Shown: positions 33,343 to 41,288 of the stretch, piece by piece
Layout: the number at the start of each line of letters is the position of its first letter
Position numbering within the stretch: the stretch's first letter is position 1
Assembly (NCBI GenBank): GCA_024233495.1
Contig: JACKPM010000004.1
Location: 175,620 to 239,619 of the forward strand
Origin: Chlamydiales bacterium
Lineage (GTDB): Bacteria; Chlamydiota; Chlamydiia; Chlamydiales; JAAKFR01
Length of the DNA: 64,000 nt
Reading direction: 5' to 3'
Notes under the pieces: generated by a model
Database searches by the model: none
Told to the model about the DNA's origin: nothing
The model's input: the letters and a program-made list of their open reading frames with translations, nothing else
Translations under genes and position numbers: made by a program

Positions 33343-33977
33343 CGTGCGGCTACTATATACCCTTCAATATGGGAAACTAGGTCCCGCAGAACGCGGCTAT
33401 GTGCTAGCCCCATCGGCGTGTTGTGAAACTGCTCTGTCCCCCACGGCATTTTGCTATAGTCGGTATTGAGATAGGCGCGTGCCACAATGTGATCACACTC
33501 AAGAACCTCTTGCAGGATCACGCGAGGCTCTGGATGCCGCCGGTCAATGACGCGCACACGCATCTTTACAGACAGCACAGCACCTGTTTCTTCATTCTTC
33601 TGCGTATGCAAACCATAGGGCTTTTGCTCTTGATCGATCAGCTCAGTCACAACAAGAAACTCTGAAGCTCCAAAGTTGCGCAAAGCTGCTGGTGAAATCT
33701 CACGGGGATTGGGACACGCAAGCGTCTTGGCAATATCAAGAGTGCCTCCTTCACGTAGCAAATAGAGCCTTGAAGAGTCGAAAACACGCTTGCGAATCTC
33801 ATCGGTCAGCTCTCTCGAAACATCCCACAAAAGATGAAGATTTCCCACACGGTTAATCACAGGCATCACAACCACAATTGGTTTCATCTGCCCTGTTTTC
33901 TCATAAAGCCCTGTATCACTGTAGTTGTTCGCACACCCTGCACAAAGCAGAGCTAATGCCATCCACACTCTTCTCAT
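33339..33977 (-). CDS. Hypothetical lipoprotein
   Basis: 212 residues. MRRVWMALALLCAGCANNYS is a lipoprotein signal with lipobox CAGC. The mature part (VVVMPVINRVGNLHLLWDVSRELTDEIRK, read in parts) looks like periplasmic proteins with a CsgG/TolB-N-like alpha-beta fold, including FGASEFLVVTELID and MRVRVIDRRHPEPRVIL; this is a structural guess. The start ATG at 33977 is preferred because the lipobox then falls at the right distance. First gene of the pair with the CPBP protease. Confidence 0.75.
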   Translation of the reverse strand: MRRVWMALALLCAGCANNYSDTGLYEKTGQMKPIVVVMPVINRVGNLHLLWDVSRELTDEIRKRVFDSSRLYLLREGGTLDIAKTLACPNPREISPAALRNFGASEFLVVTELIDQEQKPYGLHTQKNEETGAVLSVKMRVRVIDRRHPEPRVILQEVLECDHIVARAYLNTDYSKMPWGTEQFHNTPMGLAHSRVLRDLVSHIEGYIVAAR

Positions 33978-34018
33978 ATTTACCTTTATAGTTGCACTAT
34001 TAGCTAGAGGCCGATTAT

Positions 34019-35959
34019 ATGTGGGGTGAGTTTTCAATACAAGCGTGCCCTTTGCCTAGTTTTGCTGGAATCATCTATCCGAATGCTTTTCAGATGTCCG
34101 ATCTGATTGTTTCGATGTCGCAGATCTTTCTCTCCATGCCTGCCTCCCAGCCGTTTAGATTTTTCCGCTACAAAAATATCGAGCTGGGCTCTTGGAACGT
34201 TTCGATGAGCTCAAATGTAAAGAAAACAATCTGGGCCGTTGTGAGTGGTGAAATCCTCAACCGAGAAGCACTCAGAACTGAGCTGGTGAACTTCGGGTTT
34301 CACTTTCAAGGGGAGGAAGATGCTGAGCTCGCCATTCTTGCATACGAGGCATGGGGACCAGAAAAGCTTTTTGCGAAAATAAACGGCCCTTTTGCTATTG
34401 CTCTTTTTGACGAGAGAAGCGAAGAGCTCTTTCTAGGCCTTGACCGTATGGGGCAAAAGGCGCTGTACTGGTCGTTTCAAGGAGAGCACTTCATCTTCTC
34501 AACTGAGCTGAAAGGGTTGCTCGCTTCTGGCATCGTACCGCAAAACGTTTCAAATGCTGCTTTTTCGAGTTATCTCTACTTTGGCTTCATGCCACAAGAC
34601 TTTAGCGCGATTGAAGGCGTGAGCAAGCTACTTCCGGGCAACTACATCAAAGTCGACCTTAAACGGCAAATTTCAATCTCTCAATATTGGTCACTGAGTG
34701 GACAGCTGCAAGAACAAAAAGATTGCTCCCTAGATGAGGCGACAACCAAGCTCGGCTCCCTTCTTGAAAAAAGCCTTCAAACAACGCTCTCAAATACAGA
34801 AAAGATTTCGACACACCTTCATGATTCGCTTGGCTCTAACACTCTCACATGGATGCTTGCACACGCAAAGCTACGCGACAATATAGATACCTACACCCCC
34901 ATCTTCGACGAGCGTGCCTCTCCTCTTCTCCAACACGCTGAAAGTTTCGCCAAAGATCTCTCGATTCGCCACCACAGCAAGCGCATCTCTGTCGATGCTG
35001 CTCTAGATGAGTTACCACGCATCATCTGGCACTTGGATGAGCCCGTTGCTGATCCTGCTATTTTGCAAACGTGGCAACTGGGCCGTTTCTTGCAAGGCAA
35101 ACCTTCTCGCCTTGTGCTCGATGTTGGGTGGCAAGAGTTAATGGCAGGCAGTCCTGATTACTTTGCCGATGCGGAAAAAGATTTTCCCTTCTCTCCCCCA
35201 TCTGCCTACACAATAGCTCAACTCACTCCCTTCTTGCGCGATAAACTAATTCTCCCTTTTCTTTTCGCTTTCCGCCCACGCTACGCCTTTCGCGTCCTGC
35301 GCAATATCGAGATCAACCGTACACAAATTGCTTACTTGATGCACACAGCCCTCTTTAAAGGAGAGACACGCAAAAAAGCCTCTCCCTTTCTCTACCGCTA
35401 TTTCGATCCTGAGGTCTTTACGCAGCGCTTTCACCGTTTGACACACACCTCAGGAGGAGCTTTTGCCTCCTTGTACTATGACTTGAAAACTGCTCTTCCC
35501 AACCACCATCTGATCCAGCTTGACCGCCTCCTTTCACCCTTTGGCACACAAGTATTTGCTCCCTTTCTAGATAATGATGTAGTTGACTTCTCAGCTGCCT
35601 TACCTGACGAAGTAAAATTTGCAGAAAAAGTGCCTGGAGCTGTCCTTCATAGTTTGTGGGGGCGCCTCACTATGAAAGAGGAGGTAAAGCCCTCTCCCCC
35701 CTTGATGGCCCCAAGCTGGAGCAACCACCCCCGCCTTCGAGCAATCTTTCTTTCTTTAACCAAAAGCCGTGTGGTAGAAGAGGGGCTTATCTCTGCAAGA
35801 TGGATTGCAGAGCAGTGTGCGCCAAAAGATCTTACAGACATCGCCTTTCGCGAATTGTGGGCTATCCTTGTACTTGAAGTTTGGTTCCGCCTCTTTATCA
35901 ACCGCCCTGTTGGTATGCAAGACCCCGAAGTCAAAACTGAAACCCTTCTCGAAATTTAA
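34019..35959 (+). CDS. Asparagine synthetase B-like protein with degenerate active sites
   Basis: 646 residues with the two-domain layout of AsnB: an N-terminal glutaminase fold (VVSGEILNREALRTEL, AWGPEKLFAKINGPFAIALFD, YWSFQGEHFIFSTELKGLLAS) and a C-terminal synthetase fold (IIWHLDEPVADPAILQTWQL, FAPFLDNDVVDFSAALPDE). The residues that do the chemistry are missing. The N-terminal Cys-Gly-Ile is replaced by Pro-Ser-Phe (LPSFAGIIY), the pyrophosphate loop SGGxDS by HDSLGS, and the SGEGSDExxGGY loop by DVGWQELMAGSPDY. The reading frame is intact, so selection seems to keep the fold. A non-catalytic role, or a different reaction, is likely. Confidence 0.8.
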   Translation: MWGEFSIQACPLPSFAGIIYPNAFQMSDLIVSMSQIFLSMPASQPFRFFRYKNIELGSWNVSMSSNVKKTIWAVVSGEILNREALRTELVNFGFHFQGEEDAELAILAYEAWGPEKLFAKINGPFAIALFDERSEELFLGLDRMGQKALYWSFQGEHFIFSTELKGLLASGIVPQNVSNAAFSSYLYFGFMPQDFSAIEGVSKLLPGNYIKVDLKRQISISQYWSLSGQLQEQKDCSLDEATTKLGSLLEKSLQTTLSNTEKISTHLHDSLGSNTLTWMLAHAKLRDNIDTYTPIFDERASPLLQHAESFAKDLSIRHHSKRISVDAALDELPRIIWHLDEPVADPAILQTWQLGRFLQGKPSRLVLDVGWQELMAGSPDYFADAEKDFPFSPPSAYTIAQLTPFLRDKLILPFLFAFRPRYAFRVLRNIEINRTQIAYLMHTALFKGETRKKASPFLYRYFDPEVFTQRFHRLTHTSGGAFASLYYDLKTALPNHHLIQLDRLLSPFGTQVFAPFLDNDVVDFSAALPDEVKFAEKVPGAVLHSLWGRLTMKEEVKPSPPLMAPSWSNHPRLRAIFLSLTKSRVVEEGLISARWIAEQCAPKDLTDIAFRELWAILVLEVWFRLFINRPVGMQDPEVKTETLLEI

Positions 35960-35960
35960 A

Positions 35961-36031
35961 CCCCGCAGCGGGTTGGTGAGGGCGAGAATGACGCACTAGC
36001 CAAAATTTAGCGAGAGATGTGTGATGTTCAG
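35961..36031. repeat. 71-bp direct repeat, copy 1
   Basis: CCCCGCAGCGGGTTG, then GCGAGAATGA, CCAAAATTTAGCGA and TGTTCAG recur in the same order and spacing at 36130-36200, about 85-90 percent alike by eye. It begins directly after the asnB-like stop. Confidence 0.8.
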
Positions 36032-36077
36032 GGGACAAAGGCTTACAAAAGAGGAATGCTCAGAACTTTGTCCCCTG
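36029..36077. repeat. Hairpin-forming inverted repeat between the direct repeats
   Basis: CAGGGGACAAAG (36029-36040) pairs with CTTTGTCCCCTG (36066-36077), a perfect 12-bp stem with a 25-base loop. There is no T tract, so it is not a standard terminator. Confidence 0.75.
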
Positions 36078-36129
36078 TATAGATTTCGACTAAATTTTTG
36101 TTGGAGCTAAATTCGGAGGCCGACGCCAA

Positions 36130-36200
36130 CCCCGCAGCGGGTTGATCAGAGCGAGAATGATGCACTAACCAAAATTTAGCGAAAGATATGCAGTGTTCAG
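36130..36200. repeat. 71-bp direct repeat, copy 2
   Basis: Second copy of the unit at 35961; it ends just before the 3' end of the SRP RNA. The pair with its hairpin spacer may be a short mobile or duplicated unit. Confidence 0.8.
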
Positions 36201-36223
36201 CATTTAGTGCGTTTCATTAAAAA

Positions 36224-36321
36224 GGCCGGGGGTTGTCTTATGACAGAATTGCGACTCTTAAGGCTGCTACCTTCCAGTCCTGACCTAGTTCGAGAGCTCA
36301 TCTTCCACAAGGTCCCCGGCG
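36224..36321 (-). ncRNA. ffs: Signal recognition particle RNA (4.5S, small bacterial type)
   Basis: On the minus strand the apical SRP motif is clear: GGTCAGGACTGGAAGGTAGC followed by AGCC, which matches the conserved GGUCAGGnCnGGAAGGnAGCAGCC that binds Ffh. The ends GCCGGGG and CCCCGGC pair to close the long hairpin. About 98 nt. TTTTT follows the 3' end and would serve as the terminator. A near-consensus promoter ends six bases upstream. Confidence 0.93.
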
Positions 36322-36327
36322 AGAAGT

Positions 36328-36356
36328 AGTATACACTCTTCTCTTCCCTAAAACAA
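36328..36356 (-). promoter_or_regulatory. Housekeeping promoter of ffs
   Basis: On the minus strand TTGTTT, 17 bp, TATACT; initiation seven bases further gives the expected 5' end of the SRP RNA. The -35 box overlaps the last codons of the methyltransferase-like gene. Confidence 0.75.
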
Positions 36357-36860
36357 TCTTTTCTTTTGGGCAACGAGTGTGACGTAGCTACACCCACTAT
36401 TTTTGAAGAATATTTCAGTCGCTCTCTCGAAAAAGCGGCCAAATCGCAGGTACCGCTTTACAATTTTTTTGACAACAAACTCAGTCTCAATAAGCGCTTT
36501 GAAATGGGCAGCGGGCTCAAGCGTCTGCGTATCTAGCGAGGTTGAGCAGACAAGCCATCCCTCTGGCTGAAGAAGGCGCGCGAGTTCCGAAAGAGCAAGG
36601 CGGTAGAGTTCTGTGTCAAGCTCTGCAATTACATCTAGACAAGCAATTGCTTCAAACTCTCCATCTGGAAGTGAGGTAAAGGGAAAAACCTCTTCAAGTC
36701 GTCTTCCAATTGGAATATGTGAGCCAATTGAGAGCCAATTGTTTGCATTGAGTTCGTTGATTAGAGAAAGAAGAGCGGGATTAGCTTTTTCCCAGCTATG
36801 TGCACGCATGCGTTTTTCAAACTTTTGGCGGGGCGTGAGCTCCTCAACTAGGGGAAGCAT
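36348..36860 (-). CDS. Small methyltransferase-like protein
   Basis: 170 residues. The region GEFEAIACLDVIAELDTELYRLALSELARLLQPEGWLVCSTS has the layout of motifs around beta strands 4 and 5 of class I SAM methyltransferases (cf. ACLDVIAH, RLLKPGG). The glycine-rich SAM loop (GxGxG) is not seen; the corresponding stretch reads NNWLSIGSHIPIGRRL. So it is a shortened or divergent member and activity is uncertain. Overlaps mazG by 17 bp downstream of it, the same transcript. Confidence 0.6.
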   Translation of the reverse strand: MLPLVEELTPRQKFEKRMRAHSWEKANPALLSLINELNANNWLSIGSHIPIGRRLEEVFPFTSLPDGEFEAIACLDVIAELDTELYRLALSELARLLQPEGWLVCSTSLDTQTLEPAAHFKALIETEFVVKKIVKRYLRFGRFFERATEIFFKNSGCSYVTLVAQKKRLF

Positions 36861-37443
36861 GCTCCTCCTGAATCACTTTTTCTCGGAGTGTAGACTCAGC
36901 ATCAAAACCATGAGCGCGCGCCTGTAACACCAAGCTCCACAACTTTTCACCCAGCTCCTCTTCTGTCTTGAAGGTGGGCTCCTCTTTCTTTTTCTTTTTT
37001 TTCGCTACTTGAGTTGCACGCGCAAGGGCTGGAAGACCTTTTGGAACACCGTGATCTTTTTTCTTCTCCTGGCTTTTCACCTCTTCCCACAGCTTGACCA
37101 CCTCTTCTGCGTCATGCACCTTCACATCACCAAAAATGTGGGGATGGCGAGAAATCAGCTTATCGCGAATGAGTTCACACACCTCATCCAGGGCAAATTC
37201 TTTTTGCTTCTCTCCAATTTTAGCAAGAAAGATGATGTTATAGAGGAGGTCACCAAGCTCTTCAGTAAGGTTGGGGATGTCTTTGCGGTCAATAGCATCG
37301 AGTACTTCGTGCGCCTCCTCAAGTAAGGAACGACGAAGCGTTTCATATGTTTGCTTTTGATCCCATGGGCAGCCATTCTCTCCTAAGAGTATATCTGCAA
37401 CATCGAGAAGTTTCTGAAATTGGGTAGCGGCTTTTTGATTCAT
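36844..37443 (-). CDS. mazG: MazG-family nucleoside triphosphate pyrophosphohydrolase
   Basis: 199 residues. The MazG signature is clear: LLGENGCPWDQKQTYETLRRSLLEEAHEVLDAI with the metal-binding EExxE and ELGDLLYNIIFLAKIG. A second, poorer half ends HGFDAESTLREKVI. It hydrolyses non-canonical or excess NTPs. Start at 37443 (MNQKAATQFQKLLD) is preferred; the frame stays open another 80 bp but that would overlap the divergent NUDIX gene. A Lys-rich run (KKKKKKEEPTF) separates the parts. Confidence 0.9.
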   Translation of the reverse strand: MNQKAATQFQKLLDVADILLGENGCPWDQKQTYETLRRSLLEEAHEVLDAIDRKDIPNLTEELGDLLYNIIFLAKIGEKQKEFALDEVCELIRDKLISRHPHIFGDVKVHDAEEVVKLWEEVKSQEKKKDHGVPKGLPALARATQVAKKKKKKEEPTFKTEEELGEKLWSLVLQARAHGFDAESTLREKVIQEEHASPS

Positions 37444-37461
37444 TGTGGCATCCTCTTTGGC

Positions 37462-38001
37462 ATGAAACACTATACAGCCTCCTGCTATATTTTTGAAGAC
37501 GACAGGCTTCTTTTGCTCTACCATAAAAAGTTGGGTAAATGGCTAGGTCCTGGAGGGCATGTGGAAGAGGGTGAGATGCCCCATGAAGCTGCGATTCGAG
37601 AAGCATTTGAGGAAACTGGGCTTGAGGTTGCACTTTTGCACGATGAGAAGGTTTGGGTTGATCCGCGCTACAACGGCAAAAGCATCCCTCGTCCCACTTT
37701 CATGCTTCTAGAAAACATTCCTGCTTACAAAGAGATACCTGCTCATTACCACATCGACTGCATCTATTTAGCCAAAGTGATTGGTGGCTCTCTCAATGAA
37801 AATCCTGTAGAGAGCAAAGGCATTGGATGGTTCACCCTTCAGCAGCTGGACGGTTTGGAGATGTTTGAGGAGACGCGGGATGTGGCAAAACAGCTCTTTC
37901 CACTGCATCGAGGGTGTGCTCAAACAAGAAGTTTTTCGTCACAAGACGATGCGCTGCTTCCCCCATTGTCTGACGTAAACTTTGATTCCCTGCCAATTTA
38001 G
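37462..38001 (+). CDS. NUDIX hydrolase
   Basis: 179 residues. The NUDIX box G-x5-E-x7-REUxEExGU is intact as GGHVEEGEMPHEAAIREAFEETGLE (about residues 30-54, read in parts). It sits only 18 bp from the divergent mazG start; both are house-cleaning nucleotide hydrolases. The last 50 or so residues (after VAKQLFPLHRG) look unlike NUDIX proteins and run antisense to the glycosyltransferase, so the original stop may have been lost. Substrate unknown. Confidence 0.88.
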   Translation: MKHYTASCYIFEDDRLLLLYHKKLGKWLGPGGHVEEGEMPHEAAIREAFEETGLEVALLHDEKVWVDPRYNGKSIPRPTFMLLENIPAYKEIPAHYHIDCIYLAKVIGGSLNENPVESKGIGWFTLQQLDGLEMFEETRDVAKQLFPLHRGCAQTRSFSSQDDALLPPLSDVNFDSLPI

Positions 38002-38962
38002 CCACTGCTTCTGCTACTTGCTCGGGGGCATAGCAATCAACCAAAAAGCCTGTTTGCCCATTGAAGCACACCTCTTTTAGCCCTCCAGTCGGTGTTGTGA
38101 CAAGAGGACGCTTCAAATAGGCCGCCTGCAAACTCGCTTGGCTCACACCCTCATGATCCCAACTCAAAAGTGTAAAGATATCCATTGCAGCAAGCGCGGC
38201 AAAAGGAGGAGAAATATGACCCATGAAGTGCACACGCTTTTCAAGCTCAAGCTGCGCACACAGCCCTTTGAAATACGCTTCACTTGAGCCTGAGCCTACA
38301 ACCACCCAGTGGATGCGCTCATCTTTCTCTAATATCTTTGCTGCGTGTAACATGTCTGAAACACCCTTCCACCCACGCAAGACACAAAGAGTGCCTACCA
38401 AGATATCTTCTTCTTTAAGACCAAGCTGATTACGGAAATCAAGAGCCTCTTGTGCCTTAACGTGCACTTGGCTCACATCGATACCGGTTGGAATTGAGAG
38501 GCACCGCCCCTCTTTTAAGTGCGCTTGCTTTTCGATTACTTCTACAATCTCCCCGCACGTTGTGACTACTTTGTGTGCTAAAACATTGTAGAGGAGCCAG
38601 CTGTTGAGACCTGCTTTGATTGGCGTTGAGAGGTGGCGTGTGCGCACAACGTGGCACCGCATCACTTTGCCTACAAGGCCCGCACACCATGCATCAAGAG
38701 AGGAGTGCGTATTTACCACTTGAATCTTGTGCCGCTTGATAATGTAACGCATTTTTTGCAAGATGTGCAGAATGTGGCTCTTTTTAAAAGGAACCTCGTA
38801 GACGATAAAGCCCGCTTTTCGAGCAGGCTCAACGAGCCCTCCCCCCTTTTGGATGGCCATAACGACAGTGTGTCCTCTCCTGCGCATCCCCTCTGCTTCA
38901 CGCAAGATGCGCATCTCTTGACCACCCCAACCGGGCGAACTCTCCGTGTGTAAGATTTTCAT
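37832..38962 (-). CDS. Glycosyltransferase family 4
   Basis: 376 residues, GT-B fold. The N-terminal MKILHTESSPGWGGQEMRIL has the acceptor-side glycine-rich loop, NTHSSLDAW follows, and the C-terminal donor half has GTLCVLRGWKGVSDMLHAA, FLSWDHEGVSQASLQAAYLKRPLVTT (E-x7-E type) and NGQTGFLVDCYAPEQVAEAV. Likely role is building lipopolysaccharide or another surface glycan at the inner membrane. Start at 38962 fits the family N-terminus and overlaps the end of mutY by 65 bp. The last 20 residues are Pro/Ala-rich and lie within the overlap with the NUDIX gene. Confidence 0.87.
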   Translation of the reverse strand: MKILHTESSPGWGGQEMRILREAEGMRRRGHTVVMAIQKGGGLVEPARKAGFIVYEVPFKKSHILHILQKMRYIIKRHKIQVVNTHSSLDAWCAGLVGKVMRCHVVRTRHLSTPIKAGLNSWLLYNVLAHKVVTTCGEIVEVIEKQAHLKEGRCLSIPTGIDVSQVHVKAQEALDFRNQLGLKEEDILVGTLCVLRGWKGVSDMLHAAKILEKDERIHWVVVGSGSSEAYFKGLCAQLELEKRVHFMGHISPPFAALAAMDIFTLLSWDHEGVSQASLQAAYLKRPLVTTPTGGLKEVCFNGQTGFLVDCYAPEQVAEAVAKLAGNQSLRQTMGEAAHRLVTKNFLFEHTLDAVERAVLPHPASPQTSPNRPAAEG

Positions 38963-39932
38963 AAATCCTTTTGTGTCCTGATGAAAAGGGTAGTTTGCCC
39001 AGTTCGCCCCTTTTTTTCCACCCCTCAATGTTCGAAGTTTTGGCTCTTAGCAAATGAGGATAGAGGGTGACGCGATACTTTGTAAAAGTATGTTTTTGCA
39101 GAGGAAGCTTGGCTAAATACTCCAGCTCTAGCCCCAAATCAGCGAAGGCGCTCCAACACCGTTTCCCTTCGATGTAGGGAAACTCAAAGAGATCGGCCAT
39201 CACTTTTCCCTCCTCTCCACGGCGGAGTAATATTTTGTCGTCATGCACGATTACTCCTACTGTGCGCTCAAGCAAAACTGCTTTCTCACGGGGCCGCCTT
39301 CTTGGCAAATCGAGCCCTTCGCGCAAGGCAACACACCCCCTCTTCAACGGACAACGGCTACATGCAGCTTTTTTCTGACAAACAAGTGCTCCCAATTCAA
39401 TGAGCGCTTCTGACACAACCCAACTCTCTTCATCTGGCAAAATACTTTCTGCTAAAAGGCGTAACTTTTTTTGGACAGCTGGGCGGTCAATCTCTCCCTC
39501 CTCACCCGTGAAGCGCGCCAAAACACGCAATACGTTGCCGTCAACAGCCGCTGCTTTCTTGTGAAAAGCGAAACTGCGAATCGCTCCTGCTGTGTATGGA
39601 CCAATCCCCACAATTTCTGTGGGGTCTTCAGGAAACCCTCCCATCGCAACGATCTGCTTTGCTCCCTTATGCAAATTGCGTGCACGGGAGTAGTAGCCCA
39701 GCCCCTCCCAGATCTTTAATACCTTTTCGATTGGAGCCACAGCAAGCGCCTCTACTGTTGGAAAAGCCTCCATCCACCGTTCAAAGTAGGGAATGACCAC
39801 TAAGGCTTGCGTCTGCTGCAACATCACCTCTGAAATCCAGACACGATACGGCGTGCGCCCTTGCCGAAAGGGCAAAACCCGCGCATGTTCACCAAACCAC
39901 TCTTTCAACTCATCTACAGGAAAATCTTTCAT
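38898..39932 (-). CDS. mutY: Adenine DNA glycosylase MutY
   Basis: 344 residues. The helix-hairpin-helix EIVGIGPYTAGAIRSFAF with catalytic Asp in AAVDGNVLRVLAR, the early WISEVMLQQTQ, and the Fe-S ligands in CQKKAACSRCPLKRGC are all present; a C-terminal NUDIX-like domain (TVGVIVHDDKILLRRGEEG) recognises 8-oxoG. Removes adenine opposite 8-oxoguanine. Corresponds to CT107. It overlaps the glycosyltransferase gene by 65 bp. Confidence 0.95.
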   Translation of the reverse strand: MKDFPVDELKEWFGEHARVLPFRQGRTPYRVWISEVMLQQTQALVVIPYFERWMEAFPTVEALAVAPIEKVLKIWEGLGYYSRARNLHKGAKQIVAMGGFPEDPTEIVGIGPYTAGAIRSFAFHKKAAAVDGNVLRVLARFTGEEGEIDRPAVQKKLRLLAESILPDEESWVVSEALIELGALVCQKKAACSRCPLKRGCVALREGLDLPRRRPREKAVLLERTVGVIVHDDKILLRRGEEGKVMADLFEFPYIEGKRCWSAFADLGLELEYLAKLPLQKHTFTKYRVTLYPHLLRAKTSNIEGWKKRGELGKLPFSSGHKRIYENLTHGEFARLGWSRDAHLA

Positions 39933-40202
39933 TCTATGAACAGAAAGAATACCATCAACGGCATGGAAAAAGAAGTTCTATTTCCTGATTTACTCTATGA
40001 GAAATGAATTCCACATCTTTTTCTCAGAGATAGCTAAAAGTACACAAAACCAACACGAAAACAAGAACTTTTGGGAATTTTGTTCCAAGTTGCGACTTCC
40101 GACGAGATCCGTAGTGTCCCCCGACGGTTTGTGGCAACGAAGAAGTTGTCGAACCCTTCAAGCATTTAATCGGGACAAAATCAGCCAAAAGACTGCCAAA
40201 AC

Positions 40203-41288
40203 ATGACTTCTCCAACACAGCCAGAAAAAAAAGGGATCTTCATTGCAGCAACAGGACAAAACGTAGGCAAGACAACCCTTTGCCTTGGGCTCATTGCAAT
40301 GTTGCGCAAACGATACAAAAAACTCGGCTTCATGAAGCCAGTGGGACAGCAACATTTGAAAGTGAATGGCTCACTTCTTGTCGACAAAGATGTCGTCCTT
40401 TTTAAGGAGTACTTCAATCTAAAAGATGACTACGCTGACATGAGCCCTGTCATCTTCCCAAGAGGTTTTACGCGAGACTTTCTTGATGAGAAAATCGAAA
40501 CCGCCGACCTTAAGAAAAGGATCGATGAGAGCTTCACCCACATCTATGAGCAAAATGACTTCACGATCGTGGAAGGGACGGGGCATGTAGGTGTCGGCTC
40601 AATCGTCAATCTTAACAACGCAATGGTAGCGAAACAACTTGGCCTCGACGTAGTGATTATCGCAAAAGGTGGACTAGGGAGCTCATTTGACGAACTCTCA
40701 CTGAACAAAGCGCTTTGCGATCAAATGGGCGTGAAAATTTCTGGTGTGATCCTCAACCGTGTTCTTGAGGAGAAGCGAGAGATGGTGACCAACTACATAG
40801 AGAAAGCGCTAAAGCGCTGGGGCGTCCCACTTATAGGGGTAATTCCTTACAACAAATTGCTTAGCACACCCTCAATGGAGGATTTTGAGACGCTCTTTAA
40901 GACCAAGCTGCTATCTGGAGAGAAGTATCACTACCGCCACTTCGGATATAGCCGCCTTGTCGCCACGTCAGCAGCTACCTTCAAAGAGATGACCTACCCC
41001 GACCAACTTTTGGTCACACCAGCAACACGCGAAGACATCGTCTATGCACTCCTTGATTTGCATAAAGGAGGTGAGCCTGAGCAAGGGTTCATCTTTACAG
41101 GAAAGCACAAGCCATCAGAGCAAATCATTGAAGAGTTGCGCAAAGCAGAAATCCCGAGCCTATACGCTCCTTACCCAACCTTTGAGACGATGGATATGAT
41201 TACCTCTTTTGTGGCGAAAATCGATGGACGGGATACCGAAAAAGTGGAAAAAGCCATAGAGCTTGTAGAGAAACACTTAAGCTTCTAA
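40203..41288 (+). CDS. BioD-like P-loop protein with DRTGG-type domain
   Basis: 361 residues. An N-terminal P-loop of the dethiobiotin-synthetase/cobyrinate-synthase type (IFIAATGQNVGKTTLCLGLI), the VEGTGHVGVGSIVNLNNAMVAKQLG stretch, and a C-terminal domain (YSRLVATSAATFKEMT, LLVTPATREDIVYALLD, TGKHKPSEQIIEELRKAEIPSL, in parts) matching DRTGG domains. This pair occurs at the N-terminus of long phosphate acetyltransferases and as stand-alone proteins of unknown function. It is not a true BioD. Preceded by a 270-bp gap where I see nothing; no clear ribosome site. Ends tail to tail with the GT9 gene, overlapping 12 bp. Confidence 0.78.
   Translation: MTSPTQPEKKGIFIAATGQNVGKTTLCLGLIAMLRKRYKKLGFMKPVGQQHLKVNGSLLVDKDVVLFKEYFNLKDDYADMSPVIFPRGFTRDFLDEKIETADLKKRIDESFTHIYEQNDFTIVEGTGHVGVGSIVNLNNAMVAKQLGLDVVIIAKGGLGSSFDELSLNKALCDQMGVKISGVILNRVLEEKREMVTNYIEKALKRWGVPLIGVIPYNKLLSTPSMEDFETLFKTKLLSGEKYHYRHFGYSRLVATSAATFKEMTYPDQLLVTPATREDIVYALLDLHKGGEPEQGFIFTGKHKPSEQIIEELRKAEIPSLYAPYPTFETMDMITSFVAKIDGRDTEKVEKAIELVEKHLSF

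Noticed and set aside
33994..34019. Possible sigma-28 promoter (GCCGATTA) just before the asnB-like gene
   Set aside because: The best upstream -35-like box (TATAGTT) is about 15 bp away instead of 11-12, and it would leave almost no leader.
40203..41288. Dethiobiotin synthetase (BioD)
   Set aside because: Only the P-loop half resembles BioD; the DRTGG-type C-terminal part and length do not fit a biotin enzyme.
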